Source: Cochlodiniinecator piscidefendens (GTDB lineage: Bacteria; Pseudomonadota; Alphaproteobacteria; Rhodobacterales; Rhodobacteraceae). From it: a DNA stretch of 64,000 bases. Position 1 is the stretch's first letter, and every line of letters starts with the position of its first letter. Location: positions 1 through 64,000 of the forward strand of contig NZ_JAAOIE010000010.1 of NCBI RefSeq assembly GCF_011326755.1, written 5' to 3'. Positions 1 through 8,840 of this stretch are shown piece after piece. The position numbers were made by a program, and so were the translations under genes. Below the pieces are notes generated by a model. The model had not been told where the DNA came from. It saw only the letters and a list, made by a program, of their open reading frames with translations, and did not search any database.

Positions 1-1
1 T

Positions 2-838
2 GCAAGTGAACGTTACTCCCGCAACTTCTCCCGCAACGGTGCCCGCGAAAAAATCATTCCGGCCTATATGGGATTGATCAAACAAATTGATGACCAACTG
101 GGGCATCTCTTTTCTTTCATGCAGGATCAGGGGTTGATGGGCAATACCATGATCGTCTTCACATCTGATCATGGGGATTTCTTGGGAGACCACTGGATGG
201 GTGAAAAATACCTCTTTCATGATCCATCCGCCAAAGTACCAATGATCATCTATGATCCTGATGCCTCCGCAGATTCCACGCGGGGCACCACCTCAGATGC
301 ATTGGTTGAAATGATCGACCTCGCGCCCACTTTTGTAGATATAGCGGGGGGTATTGACGCGTCCCACATTCTCGAAGGGCGTTCGCTTATGCCACTGCTA
401 CGGGGGGAAAATCCCGATTGGCGCAATTACGTTTTTTCCGAATTCGATTTTGCTGCGGAAACTGTACGCCTGAAACTAAACCTTTCCGTGCAAAACAGCC
501 GCTTGACCATGGCATTTGATGGTCGTTTCAAACTGATTGAATGCCATAACATGCGCCCAATGCTATTTGACTTAAAAACCGACCCCAAAGAATTGGTCGA
601 TTTGGGTGCAGACCCTGCGCATAAGGAAACATGTAATCGTCTCATTGATGCGATCCATTCTTGGTACCGGAATGCGCGCAACCGGATCACGGCAACAGAT
701 GCCACATTTACCCAAGATGATAAGTTGATGCAGGCCGGCGGCGATCCTGTGCTTCAGGCTGGAATTGTTATCGGCTACTGGGACGAAGCAGAACTAAACG
801 AAGAACAAAAACGACTGCGCAAATTCAATCCTGAGTAA
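2..838 (+). CDS. Sulfatase / alkaline-phosphatase-superfamily hydrolase, 3' part
   Basis: The reading frame is open from base 2 of the window, so the gene begins upstream and only its C-terminal about 278 residues are present. The FTSDHGDFLGDH stretch matches the second metal-binding block (DHG) of formylglycine sulfatases and phosphonate monoester hydrolases, and it is followed by the usual 'GEKYLFHDPSAKVPMIIYDP' region. The formylglycine-forming Cys/Ser motif would lie in the missing N-terminal part, so arylsulfatase, choline-sulfatase-like and phosphonate monoesterase activities cannot be told apart. No signal peptide can be assessed. It converges on the flavin reductase gene, leaving 16 bases between them, and shows no functional link to that operon. 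Confidence 0.85.
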   Translation, partial: ASERYSRNFSRNGAREKIIPAYMGLIKQIDDQLGHLFSFMQDQGLMGNTMIVFTSDHGDFLGDHWMGEKYLFHDPSAKVPMIIYDPDASADSTRGTTSDALVEMIDLAPTFVDIAGGIDASHILEGRSLMPLLRGENPDWRNYVFSEFDFAAETVRLKLNLSVQNSRLTMAFDGRFKLIECHNMRPMLFDLKTDPKELVDLGADPAHKETCNRLIDAIHSWYRNARNRITATDATFTQDDKLMQAGGDPVLQAGIVIGYWDEAELNEEQKRLRKFNPE

Positions 839-854
839 GTCTCAGAGGGTCGGA

Positions 855-1457
855 TTACTTAGGACGTTTCAAAACGAACGTATCTGCGATGGCACTATAA
901 TCCTGATACCCAAGCCGCGTAAGCGGCCGATAGGTTTTAATTTCAAATTTGCCATCACGAATACAGTCATCTCGCATATGGACTGCTTTGACAAATCCCA
1001 AAACCAGATGATTGTTTTCGCCGGGTAAATCAATGATTTCATTCAAACAACATTCCAGCGATGCAGGAGCATTAGCAACGCGAACGCAATCGATGGTCTC
1101 GCAAGTGGCCTGTTCAACGCCTGCGTGCTCAAACTCGTTCATCTCTTTGGGCAAAGGTGCAGAGGATTTATTGACCGCTTCTGCCGAGGCGAGTTCCGCC
1201 ACATTTATGCAAAATACACCGGTAGCTTCAATATTCGCCACGGTATCCTTTGAGCGTATCTGGTCAGTTTTCGTCAACGTCGAAGCAAACATAACCTGTG
1301 GCGGATCATAAGCCGTCAGATTGAAAAACGAATAGGGGGCTAAATTGCGCACGCCCTTCCCGTCCTGTGTGGAAATCCACGCGATCGGGCGCGGCGTCAC
1401 AATAGCACTCAGCGGATTGAACCGGAACGGATGCCCGTCTTTGGTGTTGTAAAACAT
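855..1457 (-). CDS. Flavin reductase family protein (FMN-binding split barrel)
   Basis: This is a 200-residue protein of the flavin-reductase-like domain family. The N-terminal FNPLSAIVTPRPIAWIST block, LAPYSFFNLTAYDPPQVMFAS and the DTVANIEATGVFCINV region are typical. These proteins bind FMN and either supply reduced flavin to two-component monooxygenases or act as stand-alone flavoproteins. The frame opens further upstream (ATG at 1499), but that would overlap the SDR gene by 37 bases. The ATG at 1457 lies just after the SDR stop with an AAAGG close upstream, so it is preferred. It is the last gene of the nine-gene operon. No matching oxygenase component of the two-component type is visible in the window. 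Confidence 0.85.
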   Translation of the reverse strand: MFYNTKDGHPFRFNPLSAIVTPRPIAWISTQDGKGVRNLAPYSFFNLTAYDPPQVMFASTLTKTDQIRSKDTVANIEATGVFCINVAELASAEAVNKSSAPLPKEMNEFEHAGVEQATCETIDCVRVANAPASLECCLNEIIDLPGENNHLVLGFVKAVHMRDDCIRDGKFEIKTYRPLTRLGYQDYSAIADTFVLKRPK

Positions 1458-1462
1458 CGCCT

Positions 1463-2182
1463 TTAACTCGGCAAACTGCCAAGGCTCGTGCCCCCACACA
1501 CATAAAGGACCTGCCCAGTTACAAAGCTAGACTTTTCATCCAGAAAAAACCCCGCAGCGTTGGCGATATCTTCCACATTGCCAATCCGCTTAACGGGTAC
1601 TCCATTGGCAATTTTATCCTGTAGCGCGCCATCTTTAGGCACAACGCCCCAGAAATTTTCTGTCAATACTGGGCCCGGTGCAATGACATTAACTGTGATG
1701 CCTTTCGGACCAAGTTCCAACGCCCAGGTTTTGGCTAAACCATGCACCCCGGCTTTGGTCGAAGCATAGGCCGAACGGGTTGGCATCCCCATAGACGCCC
1801 GGGATGATACGAATAAAATTCGCCCACCTCCGCGCGTTTCCATCCCGGGTAAAAATGCCTGTGTCAGCGCCATAGGTGCAGCCAAATGCAATTGAGCAAG
1901 CGTCAGAATGTCCGTCGGATTTGCATCCTCCAAAAGGCTTGGCAGGATCATTCCTGCATTGTGTACCACCCCATCAACGTCATATCCTTCGGCGATTTTT
2001 GTTGCCACCTCAGCCACCGCAACGGCGTCGGTCAAGTCAACTGTAAAACCAATCAGATTGTCATGCTTGGTCGTCGGAAGCTCTAAACCAAGCGAGATTA
2101 CGTTCTCCCCCCGCGCCAGTAACAAATCAGCAATCGCGGCCCCAATGCCCGAATTGCCACCTGTAATCAATGTGGTGGTCAT
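1463..2182 (-). CDS. Short-chain dehydrogenase/reductase (SDR)
   Basis: A classical SDR of 239 residues: the cofactor motif TGGNSGIG is at residues 7-14, NAG near residue 76, and the catalytic Ser and YASTK block (Tyr and Lys both present) near residues 126-143. The C-terminal VTGQVLYVCGG is typical of the FabG-like branch. It should oxidise a hydroxyl or reduce a carbonyl with NAD(P)(H). Its ATG overlaps the stop of the cyclase-family gene by 4 bases, so it is probably translationally coupled. In this operon it could act on a hydroxylated indole-derived ring or on the dihydrodiol made by the Rieske enzyme. The substrate is inference. Confidence 0.9.
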   Translation of the reverse strand: MTTTLITGGNSGIGAAIADLLLARGENVISLGLELPTTKHDNLIGFTVDLTDAVAVAEVATKIAEGYDVDGVVHNAGMILPSLLEDANPTDILTLAQLHLAAPMALTQAFLPGMETRGGGRILFVSSRASMGMPTRSAYASTKAGVHGLAKTWALELGPKGITVNVIAPGPVLTENFWGVVPKDGALQDKIANGVPVKRIGNVEDIANAAGFFLDEKSSFVTGQVLYVCGGTSLGSLPS

Positions 2183-2970
2183 ACGTTCTTTCCTTCAATC
2201 ATCGCAACAACGCGCAATGGGCTACCGGAGCCCCCTTCTATCTTCAGCGGGCAAGCAATGATCATCGCGCCAAAAGTTGGCAATTTGTCCAGATTGGTCA
2301 AACATTGCAGGCCAAACCTTCCGTTCCCGTGTAGAATTGAATGCGCAGGCAATGGCGGATTGAAATGCATCGCTTGTCCGGCATCCGTGCCCACAGTTTC
2401 CACCGCCAAACCGATGCAGTCGCGCTCATGAACCATAAACTCAACCGCGCTTGCATCAGGACCCGGTGAATGTGCGCCATCTTCCTGCATGTTCACATAA
2501 TCCGCCGTGCCAACGCGCTTGTACCAATCGGTGCGCAGAGCGATCCAGTGGCGCGGCGGGATCCGGCCGAATTCCACTTCCCATTTTGTCAAAAATTCGC
2601 GTGTAACGACGAAATCAGGATCAACCGCAGATTCAGCGGAAATATCAATCACCACGGCTGGGGCCATAAACTCCCGCGCTGGAATTGCATCTACCGTGTT
2701 AGACGGGACATCCTTACCGGTCACCCAATGCGCAGGCGCATCGAAATGTGTACCCGTGTGTTCGTTCATCGAGATATTGTTCCAGTACCAAGCTGGGCCA
2801 TTTTCATCATAACGCGAAACCTTTTCCATTCGAAAAGGTGCACATTGGCCGAACTCAGGTGGTAGCACGATTACTGGAAAGTCAGGGCTAAGCGTATTGG
2901 TCAGATCCACCATCTGCACCCGCCCTGAGACGAGCGCCCCAGCAAGATCGCTCAACAGGGAATTGCTCAT
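2179..2970 (-). CDS. Cyclase-family metal hydrolase, isatin hydrolase / kynurenine formamidase type
   Basis: A 263-residue member of the cyclase superfamily (PF04199). The metal-binding signature HTGTHFDAPAHW is at residues 71-82, with His71, His75, Asp77 and His81 as ligands, and is of the HxGTHxDxPxH kind. Characterised relatives include kynurenine formamidase and the manganese-dependent isatin hydrolase of marine and rhizobial alphaproteobacteria, which opens isatin to isatinate. The neighbouring acyl-CoA ligase, Rieske oxygenase and aldolase-like pair make isatin hydrolase the more attractive reading, but sequence inspection alone does not separate it from other lactam or formamide hydrolases. 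It overlaps both neighbours by 4 bases. Confidence 0.85.
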   Translation of the reverse strand: MSNSLLSDLAGALVSGRVQMVDLTNTLSPDFPVIVLPPEFGQCAPFRMEKVSRYDENGPAWYWNNISMNEHTGTHFDAPAHWVTGKDVPSNTVDAIPAREFMAPAVVIDISAESAVDPDFVVTREFLTKWEVEFGRIPPRHWIALRTDWYKRVGTADYVNMQEDGAHSPGPDASAVEFMVHERDCIGLAVETVGTDAGQAMHFNPPLPAHSILHGNGRFGLQCLTNLDKLPTFGAMIIACPLKIEGGSGSPLRVVAMIEGKNV

Positions 2971-4205
2971 TGGTTTTCCTCCCGAATGGTCAAGAATGGG
3001 TCAGCCTGCCAGCGCGCAAAAAGGTCTTTGGCGGCATCGCCGGCACAATTAATCTCAAGTCCGCGCGTCAACGCGTCGATCACGGATTTCGCTATCTGAG
3101 CAGGCGCAGTTTTTGGCGGTGGAACATGTTGATGCCAGACGTCGTCAACTGGCCCGGTCAGCACAGAAATGACGCGGATGCCGGTCTGTGCCATCTCGCC
3201 ACGCAAACCAGAAATCAGTGCCAAACGTGCAGCAGCAGTGGCCGCCTGCCCAGCAAACCCCGCTCTTCCTGTCAAACCATAAACCGACGCCACATCGACA
3301 AATGCCGCTGCCGAATTGGTCCCATCATCCGAACGCGCAGACATCGCTGGACCAAACCCCTGAGCCAGCCGCATCAAACCTGTCACTTCGGACTCAAATC
3401 CAGCTTGCAAATCCGTCAGCTTACTGCCGAAGGCGACCCCACTTTGTCGCGTCACCGCTGCGGTATTCACCACGATATCAATACGCCCACCCAACTGATG
3501 GGCCAATTTTGTCACGCTGTTGGTATCAGTGACATTCAATGGCACAATTTCCACGTTCTCATGGGCAACCATTTCAGCCTCTCCGTCAAAACGCATCGTC
3601 GTGTCGCCATTGCCTAAAAACACAGCACGTGCGCCTGCTTTCAGCAACGCCTTAGCCATCGCCTGCCCGACCGGGCCGCGCCCATCGGTGACCAGCACAC
3701 GGCGATGTTTCGGGTCTGCGGTAAAGGTGCGGTATTGTGCGTCATCAACCATATTTGGCGTCTCCTTTTCCGGCATTGCAAACAGTGCGGGATTGCCCCC
3801 GCGATCCAGTTTTAGCTCCATACGCACCCGATCCCCGGGACGCACATCGCTATGCAAATGAACGATTGCCGTTGGGCCCGCTTCCAACTGAACTGAACCA
3901 ACGCGCCACGGTGCATGTTCCTTAAAGAATAGATCTGTGGTCACACGAATGGTGGTTTCCGTCATGACGGTCGCGCCTGTGGGTTGATCCTGCCAATCCA
4001 ACGTGCCCCAACATTTTGGGCAACGATCACGCGGAGGATAGGTTGCCGTGCAACAGTAATCACAGACTTGAAGCACAAACCGCCCCTGACCTGCGCGCAC
4101 CGCCATAGCGCGTGCCGCCCGACTACGCAGCCCCGGCGAGACATGCCCCATGCGTGTATTCTTCAACGGGTCTTTCTTGACCGGAGGAGACAACGGATCA
4201 GTCAT
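2967..4205 (-). CDS. DUF35 zinc-ribbon/OB-fold protein fused to a degenerate SDR domain
   Basis: This 412-residue fusion starts at the ATG overlapping the thiolase-like stop (4205), not at the more upstream ATG of the open frame. Residues about 40-150 form a DUF35 module: a zinc ribbon with Cys48, Cys51, Cys62 and Cys65, then an OB fold. From about residue 165 there is an SDR-like Rossmann domain beginning VLVTDGRGPVG. In this SDR domain the usual YxxxK catalytic pair is absent: the aligned stretch reads AGQAATAAA, with Gln and Ala in place of Tyr and Lys. DUF35 proteins are obligate partners of thiolase-fold enzymes, including the Ltp2-type aldolases of steroid side-chain degradation, and its partner gene lies immediately upstream. 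The SDR domain is probably structural. Confidence 0.85.
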   Translation of the reverse strand: MTDPLSPPVKKDPLKNTRMGHVSPGLRSRAARAMAVRAGQGRFVLQVCDYCCTATYPPRDRCPKCWGTLDWQDQPTGATVMTETTIRVTTDLFFKEHAPWRVGSVQLEAGPTAIVHLHSDVRPGDRVRMELKLDRGGNPALFAMPEKETPNMVDDAQYRTFTADPKHRRVLVTDGRGPVGQAMAKALLKAGARAVFLGNGDTTMRFDGEAEMVAHENVEIVPLNVTDTNSVTKLAHQLGGRIDIVVNTAAVTRQSGVAFGSKLTDLQAGFESEVTGLMRLAQGFGPAMSARSDDGTNSAAAFVDVASVYGLTGRAGFAGQAATAAARLALISGLRGEMAQTGIRVISVLTGPVDDVWHQHVPPPKTAPAQIAKSVIDALTRGLEINCAGDAAKDLFARWQADPFLTIREENQ

Positions 4206-5380
4206 CGCAAATCCTCCGGTTCGATGACAGCGGCGCCTGTGCAAACACCTCGGTCGTAGTTCACCAGCCCAAATCCCGATATCAGCGCCTTTTTTGCGTC
4301 AGGGACCTGATCACCAAGCGGACAATGCAGTATCTGACGCAGCCCCTCTGTCACATTTTGGAACCCTCCCGCTGCCCCAGCCTGCCCAGCGGACAACTGC
4401 CCCCCATTGGTGTTCAGTGGCAAGGAACCGGTGATCGTAAAGTCGTTATCAGCGATAAACCCAGGCAATTCCGTTTTGTCGCAAAACCCTAAATCGGCCA
4501 ATTGCATCGCAACGATAACGGGGTAGTCATCATAAGCCTGCAACATATCCACATCCTGCGGACCACAACCCGCAGCAGACCAAAGGGCGTCAATATCCCG
4601 CGCCCAACCTCCGCGAGTCTGCACAGGATCATCAATATATGCATTGTGCCGTTCAATCGTGGCCGAAAGACGCGCCGTCGAGAGACCTAGCTCAGCTGCT
4701 TTTTCCGGCGTGGTAACAATAAAAGCCTCAGCACCAGCACAAGGCATAACACAATCAAAGAGGTGCACCGGGTCAGCAATAGGTCGCGCGTTCAAGTAAT
4801 CGTCGTGGGTCAGAGGTTTTTTCAACAAAGCAATCGGGTTGGACAGCGCATTGTCCCGCTGCGCAACACAAAGCTTCGCGAAATCCTGCCGACTTACATT
4901 GTATTTCCGAAAAAAATTATCGGTGATCATGGCAAAGGTCGCATTAGGCCCCCCAAACCCATAGGGGTAGGTGGCGTCTTGCGAAAACCGCGAAAATCCG
5001 GCTAGCGTCTGGCGGAAACTGTCGATTTGATTGGTGTCGGCCGCCACGCAGGCCACAATCTCAGCATCGCCACATTGCACGGCGCGCGCCGCACGACGCA
5101 ACGCCATCACACCAGATGCCCCCCCTGTCGGAATATGATCCATCCAACGTGGGCTAAGACCCAAATGCTGCACCATGCCGACCACACTGTCAGGCATCGC
5201 CGAAAAGCTGGCAAAACAAAACCCATCAAAATCGGCTGGACCTAACCCTGTTTCGCGGGCCAACGCCTGCATCGCGCCCCCAGCCCACCAATGGGCTGTT
5301 TCAACCGAAAACCGCACATACGGAACCGTAACAGGGGCGCAAATGACAACACCATCATATGGAAGCTGTCCAACCATCAA
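4202..5380 (-). CDS. Thiolase-fold protein lacking catalytic Cys/His, probable CoA-dependent retro-aldolase
   Basis: This 392-residue protein belongs to the SCP-x/lipid-transfer-protein branch of the thiolase superfamily. Where thiolases carry the nucleophilic Cys it has IPTGGASGVMAL (Ala88-Ser89), and the later catalytic GHP motif is replaced by GQAGAAGG (residues 332-339). A YDDYP block (Tyr283, Tyr286) is present. Loss of Cys and His next to a DUF35 partner is what is seen in Ltp2-type aldolases, which cleave beta-hydroxyacyl-CoA esters with tertiary alcohols. In an indole-acetate pathway it could split 3-hydroxy-2-oxindole-3-acetyl-CoA into isatin and acetyl-CoA. The family placement is well supported; the reaction is inference. 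It overlaps the ligase stop by 4 bases. Confidence 0.85.
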   Translation of the reverse strand: MMVGQLPYDGVVICAPVTVPYVRFSVETAHWWAGGAMQALARETGLGPADFDGFCFASFSAMPDSVVGMVQHLGLSPRWMDHIPTGGASGVMALRRAARAVQCGDAEIVACVAADTNQIDSFRQTLAGFSRFSQDATYPYGFGGPNATFAMITDNFFRKYNVSRQDFAKLCVAQRDNALSNPIALLKKPLTHDDYLNARPIADPVHLFDCVMPCAGAEAFIVTTPEKAAELGLSTARLSATIERHNAYIDDPVQTRGGWARDIDALWSAAGCGPQDVDMLQAYDDYPVIVAMQLADLGFCDKTELPGFIADNDFTITGSLPLNTNGGQLSAGQAGAAGGFQNVTEGLRQILHCPLGDQVPDAKKALISGFGLVNYDRGVCTGAAVIEPEDLR

Positions 5381-6987
5381 ATCTTCCGCTTCTTCAGGTG
5401 CCGCATATCGATAAATGCACCCTTCTCAAACGTTTCCACCATCAAATCCTTCAACTGCCCGCGCAAAACCTTCTGCGTGGCGGTCAACGGTAAATCTGTT
5501 GCGAAAGCGATCCAGCCAGGCACCTTGTAATATGCCATCTGATCCAACGCCCATTTGACGATTTGTTCAGCCTGAACCACGTCTCCTGCGCCCTCTTCAA
5601 GGATCATAAACACAGCTACCTCGTCCCCGCGGACCTCATCCGGCGCTGCAACCGCTGCAGAGATTTTGATATCTGGATGGCGGTTCAGAATAGATTCCAC
5701 TTCGACCGCAGCGATGTTTTCGCCTGAGCGGCGGATCACGTTTTTCTTTCGATCCACAAAATGCAGCGCGCCATCTTCGTCTTGTTGCACCACATCACCT
5801 GTGTGCAACCAACCACCTTCCCACAACTCATCAGTTGCCGTTTGATTTTTCAGATAACCTGAAAAGAAGCCATATCGTGGATTGTCACCTGAGCGACGCA
5901 CCAACAGTTCGCCGGGCTGCCCCGTCATCACATCAAGACCAGCGTCGTCCACAACACGTACATCGACATCTTTGCAAGGACGCCCAAAACAAGAATTGCC
6001 AATTTTGCGCGGCTCCTCATGCGCGCAGATCACACCGCCCGAACCTGTTTCGGTACAGGCCCAGGCTTCGATCAACGGAAATCCATACCGATCCTCAAAC
6101 GCCGCGTGCAACGTCTTGTCCACACCAGCGCCAAAGCCAAAGCGCACATTGTGATCGCGATCATCAGGCGACGGCTCTGCACCCATAAGCATAGGAGGCA
6201 TAACACCAAGATAGTGCACAACTGTAGCGCCGCTTTTGCGCACGCTGTCCCACCAACTGCGCGGATGAAAACGGTCCAGCATAATCAGGCAACCGCCTAC
6301 CGTGACCATTGCTGTAAACGAAACGGCCATAGCATTCATGTGAAAGACAGGAAGCGGGGTAAGCATCCGCTCGCTGTCTTTTTGCAAACTGATGTAGCCA
6401 CCCGTTTCCGCATACCAGTCCCCAGAATGAAGGTAATATTCATTCGTCAGAATACAGCCCTTCGGTCGTCCCGTGGTACCAGAGGTATAAAGCAACGCAC
6501 ATTCCGTCGCGGAGCCAAGCTCCATCTCGCCTGCGGATTTTGCGGCGATAGGTAAACGGTCATCCGCTGTGATCACCGGTACCATCAACCCCGCATTGGC
6601 GACGGCCTGCTGCATCTCTTCAACTCGATCAGGTAAAACAATCGCAAGGATCAACTCTGAATGTTCCGAGAGATATTCAAGTTCGGCCACCCGCAAATCC
6701 GGGTTTATTGGCACCACCGAAACACCAAGCGCATTTAACGCAAGCCATATTTCCAAAAACACCGGACGATTTTGCAGCAACAGTCCAACCCGGTGCCCCG
6801 GACCATACCCAGCCTCAGCAAAGCGCGCGCGCCAACCGTCGACCCGCGCGGCCATATCCGCATAAGAAATATCGCCAGCCGGAATGCCGTAGATCCCAGC
6901 GGTTTCGTCAAGCACATGAAGGAACGGAGCATCCCCACGACGCCGCGCAGTTTCAATGAACCGCGTATATACTGTTTCGGTGGTCAT
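5377..6987 (-). CDS. AMP-forming acyl-/aryl-CoA ligase (ANL superfamily)
   Basis: An AMP-dependent synthetase of 536 residues that activates a carboxylic acid to its CoA thioester via an acyl-adenylate. The P-loop LLYTSGTTGRPKG, the CTETGSG A5-type motif, the GWLHTGDV motif and the FVDRKKNVIRRSGENIA hinge region are all present. The C-terminal catalytic Lys region (TATQKVLRGQL) is also present. The open frame extends upstream, but the second of two tandem ATGs (6987) has GAGGA at good spacing, and the upstream gene stops at 6995. The operon suggests an aryl- or indole-acetate substrate, such as indole-3-acetate; the sequence alone does not prove this. Confidence 0.9.
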   Translation of the reverse strand: MTTETVYTRFIETARRRGDAPFLHVLDETAGIYGIPAGDISYADMAARVDGWRARFAEAGYGPGHRVGLLLQNRPVFLEIWLALNALGVSVVPINPDLRVAELEYLSEHSELILAIVLPDRVEEMQQAVANAGLMVPVITADDRLPIAAKSAGEMELGSATECALLYTSGTTGRPKGCILTNEYYLHSGDWYAETGGYISLQKDSERMLTPLPVFHMNAMAVSFTAMVTVGGCLIMLDRFHPRSWWDSVRKSGATVVHYLGVMPPMLMGAEPSPDDRDHNVRFGFGAGVDKTLHAAFEDRYGFPLIEAWACTETGSGGVICAHEEPRKIGNSCFGRPCKDVDVRVVDDAGLDVMTGQPGELLVRRSGDNPRYGFFSGYLKNQTATDELWEGGWLHTGDVVQQDEDGALHFVDRKKNVIRRSGENIAAVEVESILNRHPDIKISAAVAAPDEVRGDEVAVFMILEEGAGDVVQAEQIVKWALDQMAYYKVPGWIAFATDLPLTATQKVLRGQLKDLMVETFEKGAFIDMRHLKKRKI

Positions 6988-6994
6988 CATATCC

Positions 6995-7468
6995 TCAGAT
7001 GAACAATTGAATATTGCTGAAAGGCGCATCAAAATTGATCAGATCAATGCGTTTAAGTTGTATTTTCAAAGCCCCTTCGACCTCGACCAGTTCGTGACTG
7101 ACCCAGCCGGAATAGCGATCCAAAAGATCCCCTCGCGTTTCGGTGTAAATAAACGAAGTCCGCATTTTATAGACGCCGTCCTCTTCGCCCATCGACACCA
7201 CTTCAGGCCGTTGCAGCAAATGATGACAGCGGCTTTTTGGTTTTTGGCTAAAGGTCCGTTCCCCGGACAAACGCTCCACGCGTACAGTCAGCAACAGCTG
7301 ATCCTCATACATCAAAGATGGTTGCAGAATGGGGTCCTCTTGTTGCCACTCAAGCGGCATCCAATACCGCCCGTCCTTGTGAAACAGTGCCAACCATTCT
7401 TTCCATTCCATCCGGTCCAGCGTGGCAGCCTCGGCGTAGACGAAGTCAATCAGATCATCGCGGTTCAT
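6995..7468 (-). CDS. Rieske aromatic-ring-hydroxylating dioxygenase, beta (small) subunit
   Basis: A 157-residue small subunit of the ring-hydroxylating dioxygenase family, with an NTF2-like fold. The N-terminal LIDFVYAEAATLDRMEWKEWLALFHKDGRYWMPL is typical. The ATG at 7468 overlaps the alpha-subunit stop by 4 bases and is chosen over an ATG 21 codons upstream that would lie inside the alpha gene. Beta subunits stabilise the alpha3beta3 hexamer and carry no cofactor. The protein is a little short for the family but appears complete. Confidence 0.9.
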   Translation of the reverse strand: MNRDDLIDFVYAEAATLDRMEWKEWLALFHKDGRYWMPLEWQQEDPILQPSLMYEDQLLLTVRVERLSGERTFSQKPKSRCHHLLQRPEVVSMGEEDGVYKMRTSFIYTETRGDLLDRYSGWVSHELVEVEGALKIQLKRIDLINFDAPFSNIQLFI

Positions 7469-8823
7469 TCTGCGGCCTCCACTGGGGTTCCTGTGGTATC
7501 TTCCATGTTCTGGATCATAAATTTGCGCCAAGCGTAGAATTGATTACGCATCTGCCGCTCCGAAGTACCGTTGACCACATCAGTGGCCTCTGTTGGCTCA
7601 TCATCTTCCCATAATCGACGCAGATTGACCCATTCATTGCCATCTGACAGAAGGCCTTCTTGCGCTCGCTCGTACATCTCGAGATCATCGTGCCCCACAA
7701 TAGAAGTCGGTGCATTGATGAAACGGTTGTACATAAGCGCCCGTTCATAAAGCTTGTCCGGCGCACCTTTCAGGCGGAAAACCCAACTTTCCACCAACGT
7801 TTTATCCACGCCTAGCGGAATAAATGTGCGCATTATTCCAACCGGGCCCTTTACCATGATATTGGGGAAATAGATCGTGTTGTGTCGCACATCACCCAAA
7901 ATTTCACGGGCGCGCGCTTCACCATAGGCTTCGACCATTTGGGCCAGATACCCGTCCACGTCGTCGTAGTCTTGGTGGATTGATCCAGAGACCCCAGAAT
8001 GCCCATGTCCGTTAGGCCAGACACGAATACCTGCACCTTCATAGAACTCATAGGGGCTCATGAATGGTGCATAAAGCTGCACCGCCATCGGGGTTTCCAT
8101 ATCAGGGTTTGCTTCTTTGGCACGTTCCCAGACGCTAACCGCTGTGCCGGCACTGCTTTCGTGAGCAACCATCGGATGGCAAGTATCCGTCTGGTTATCG
8201 ACCAACATTTTCCAGTTGCAAGTGTGCATATAGCGGATTGGCTGACTTACAATCTCAAGCTCGCCCTCCGGCGAACGATCCGCCATATTGTCGATGGTGG
8301 ACAAAGCGTCACCAAAATAGTCCTCAAAGCTTAGGCCCTGTTCAGCAAGACGGGCAAAAATCATACCACGATAGATTTTGACATTCTCAATCCGTGGTAA
8401 ACCCTTTGCAGCTTCGTCCGTGTTAAAGCCGGTGCCTTCATAGCCTTTTTTCAACGGGATCGCTAACAGCGACCCATCTGTCTTAAACGACCAAGCATGA
8501 TAGGGGCAGCGAAAGAATTTTCCGGTATTGCCGCAAGGCTCAGACGCAATTTTTACGCCTTTGTGGGGGCAACGATTGTGCATCACATAGACCTGACCAT
8601 CGCGATGCCGCGAGGCCAGAACCGGTTGGTTGCCGATCTTAGAGGTGATAAAATCGCCAGTGTTGGGGATTTGGCTGTCATGGCCAATATAGACCCATGA
8701 ATTTGGGAACAGGTGCTCCATTTCCAATTCATAAACTTCTTGGTCGACATAAACGTCCCTGTGGACGGCATAACCTTTGACCAGTTCGGCAATGGCTTGG
8801 GGATTTCCGCGGTAGCGATCCAT
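7465..8823 (-). CDS. Rieske aromatic-ring-hydroxylating dioxygenase, alpha (large) subunit
   Basis: A 452-residue catalytic subunit. The Rieske [2Fe-2S] ligands are Cys85 and His87 (CPHKG) and Cys106 and His109 (CPYHAW). The mononuclear iron site includes His216 and His221, with the bridging Asp213, in the DxxHxxxxH pattern. It would take electrons from the reductase encoded just upstream; no separate ferredoxin gene is visible, so this looks like a two-component system. Candidate substrates are an indole-3-acetyl derivative, as for the Rieske enzymes of bacterial auxin degradation loci (iacCD, iad), or another aromatic acid such as anthranilate or salicylate. The family call is secure and the substrate is not. 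Confidence 0.95.
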   Translation of the reverse strand: MDRYRGNPQAIAELVKGYAVHRDVYVDQEVYELEMEHLFPNSWVYIGHDSQIPNTGDFITSKIGNQPVLASRHRDGQVYVMHNRCPHKGVKIASEPCGNTGKFFRCPYHAWSFKTDGSLLAIPLKKGYEGTGFNTDEAAKGLPRIENVKIYRGMIFARLAEQGLSFEDYFGDALSTIDNMADRSPEGELEIVSQPIRYMHTCNWKMLVDNQTDTCHPMVAHESSAGTAVSVWERAKEANPDMETPMAVQLYAPFMSPYEFYEGAGIRVWPNGHGHSGVSGSIHQDYDDVDGYLAQMVEAYGEARAREILGDVRHNTIYFPNIMVKGPVGIMRTFIPLGVDKTLVESWVFRLKGAPDKLYERALMYNRFINAPTSIVGHDDLEMYERAQEGLLSDGNEWVNLRRLWEDDEPTEATDVVNGTSERQMRNQFYAWRKFMIQNMEDTTGTPVEAAE

Positions 8824-8840
8824 GGCTTCCTCCTGTGAAA

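Noticed and set aside
1306-1503. Open frame opposite or overlapping the flavin reductase and SDR genes
   Set aside because: It overlaps two well-supported genes in another frame and has no family resemblance.
2470-2865. Long plus-strand frame inside the cyclase-family gene
   Set aside because: It is antisense to a protein with clear metal-site motifs and has composition typical of a shadow frame.
6019-6555. 178-codon plus-strand frame inside the acyl-CoA ligase gene
   Set aside because: It is antisense to the ligase motifs, rich in Arg and His as expected for a shadow, and lacks a ribosome binding site.
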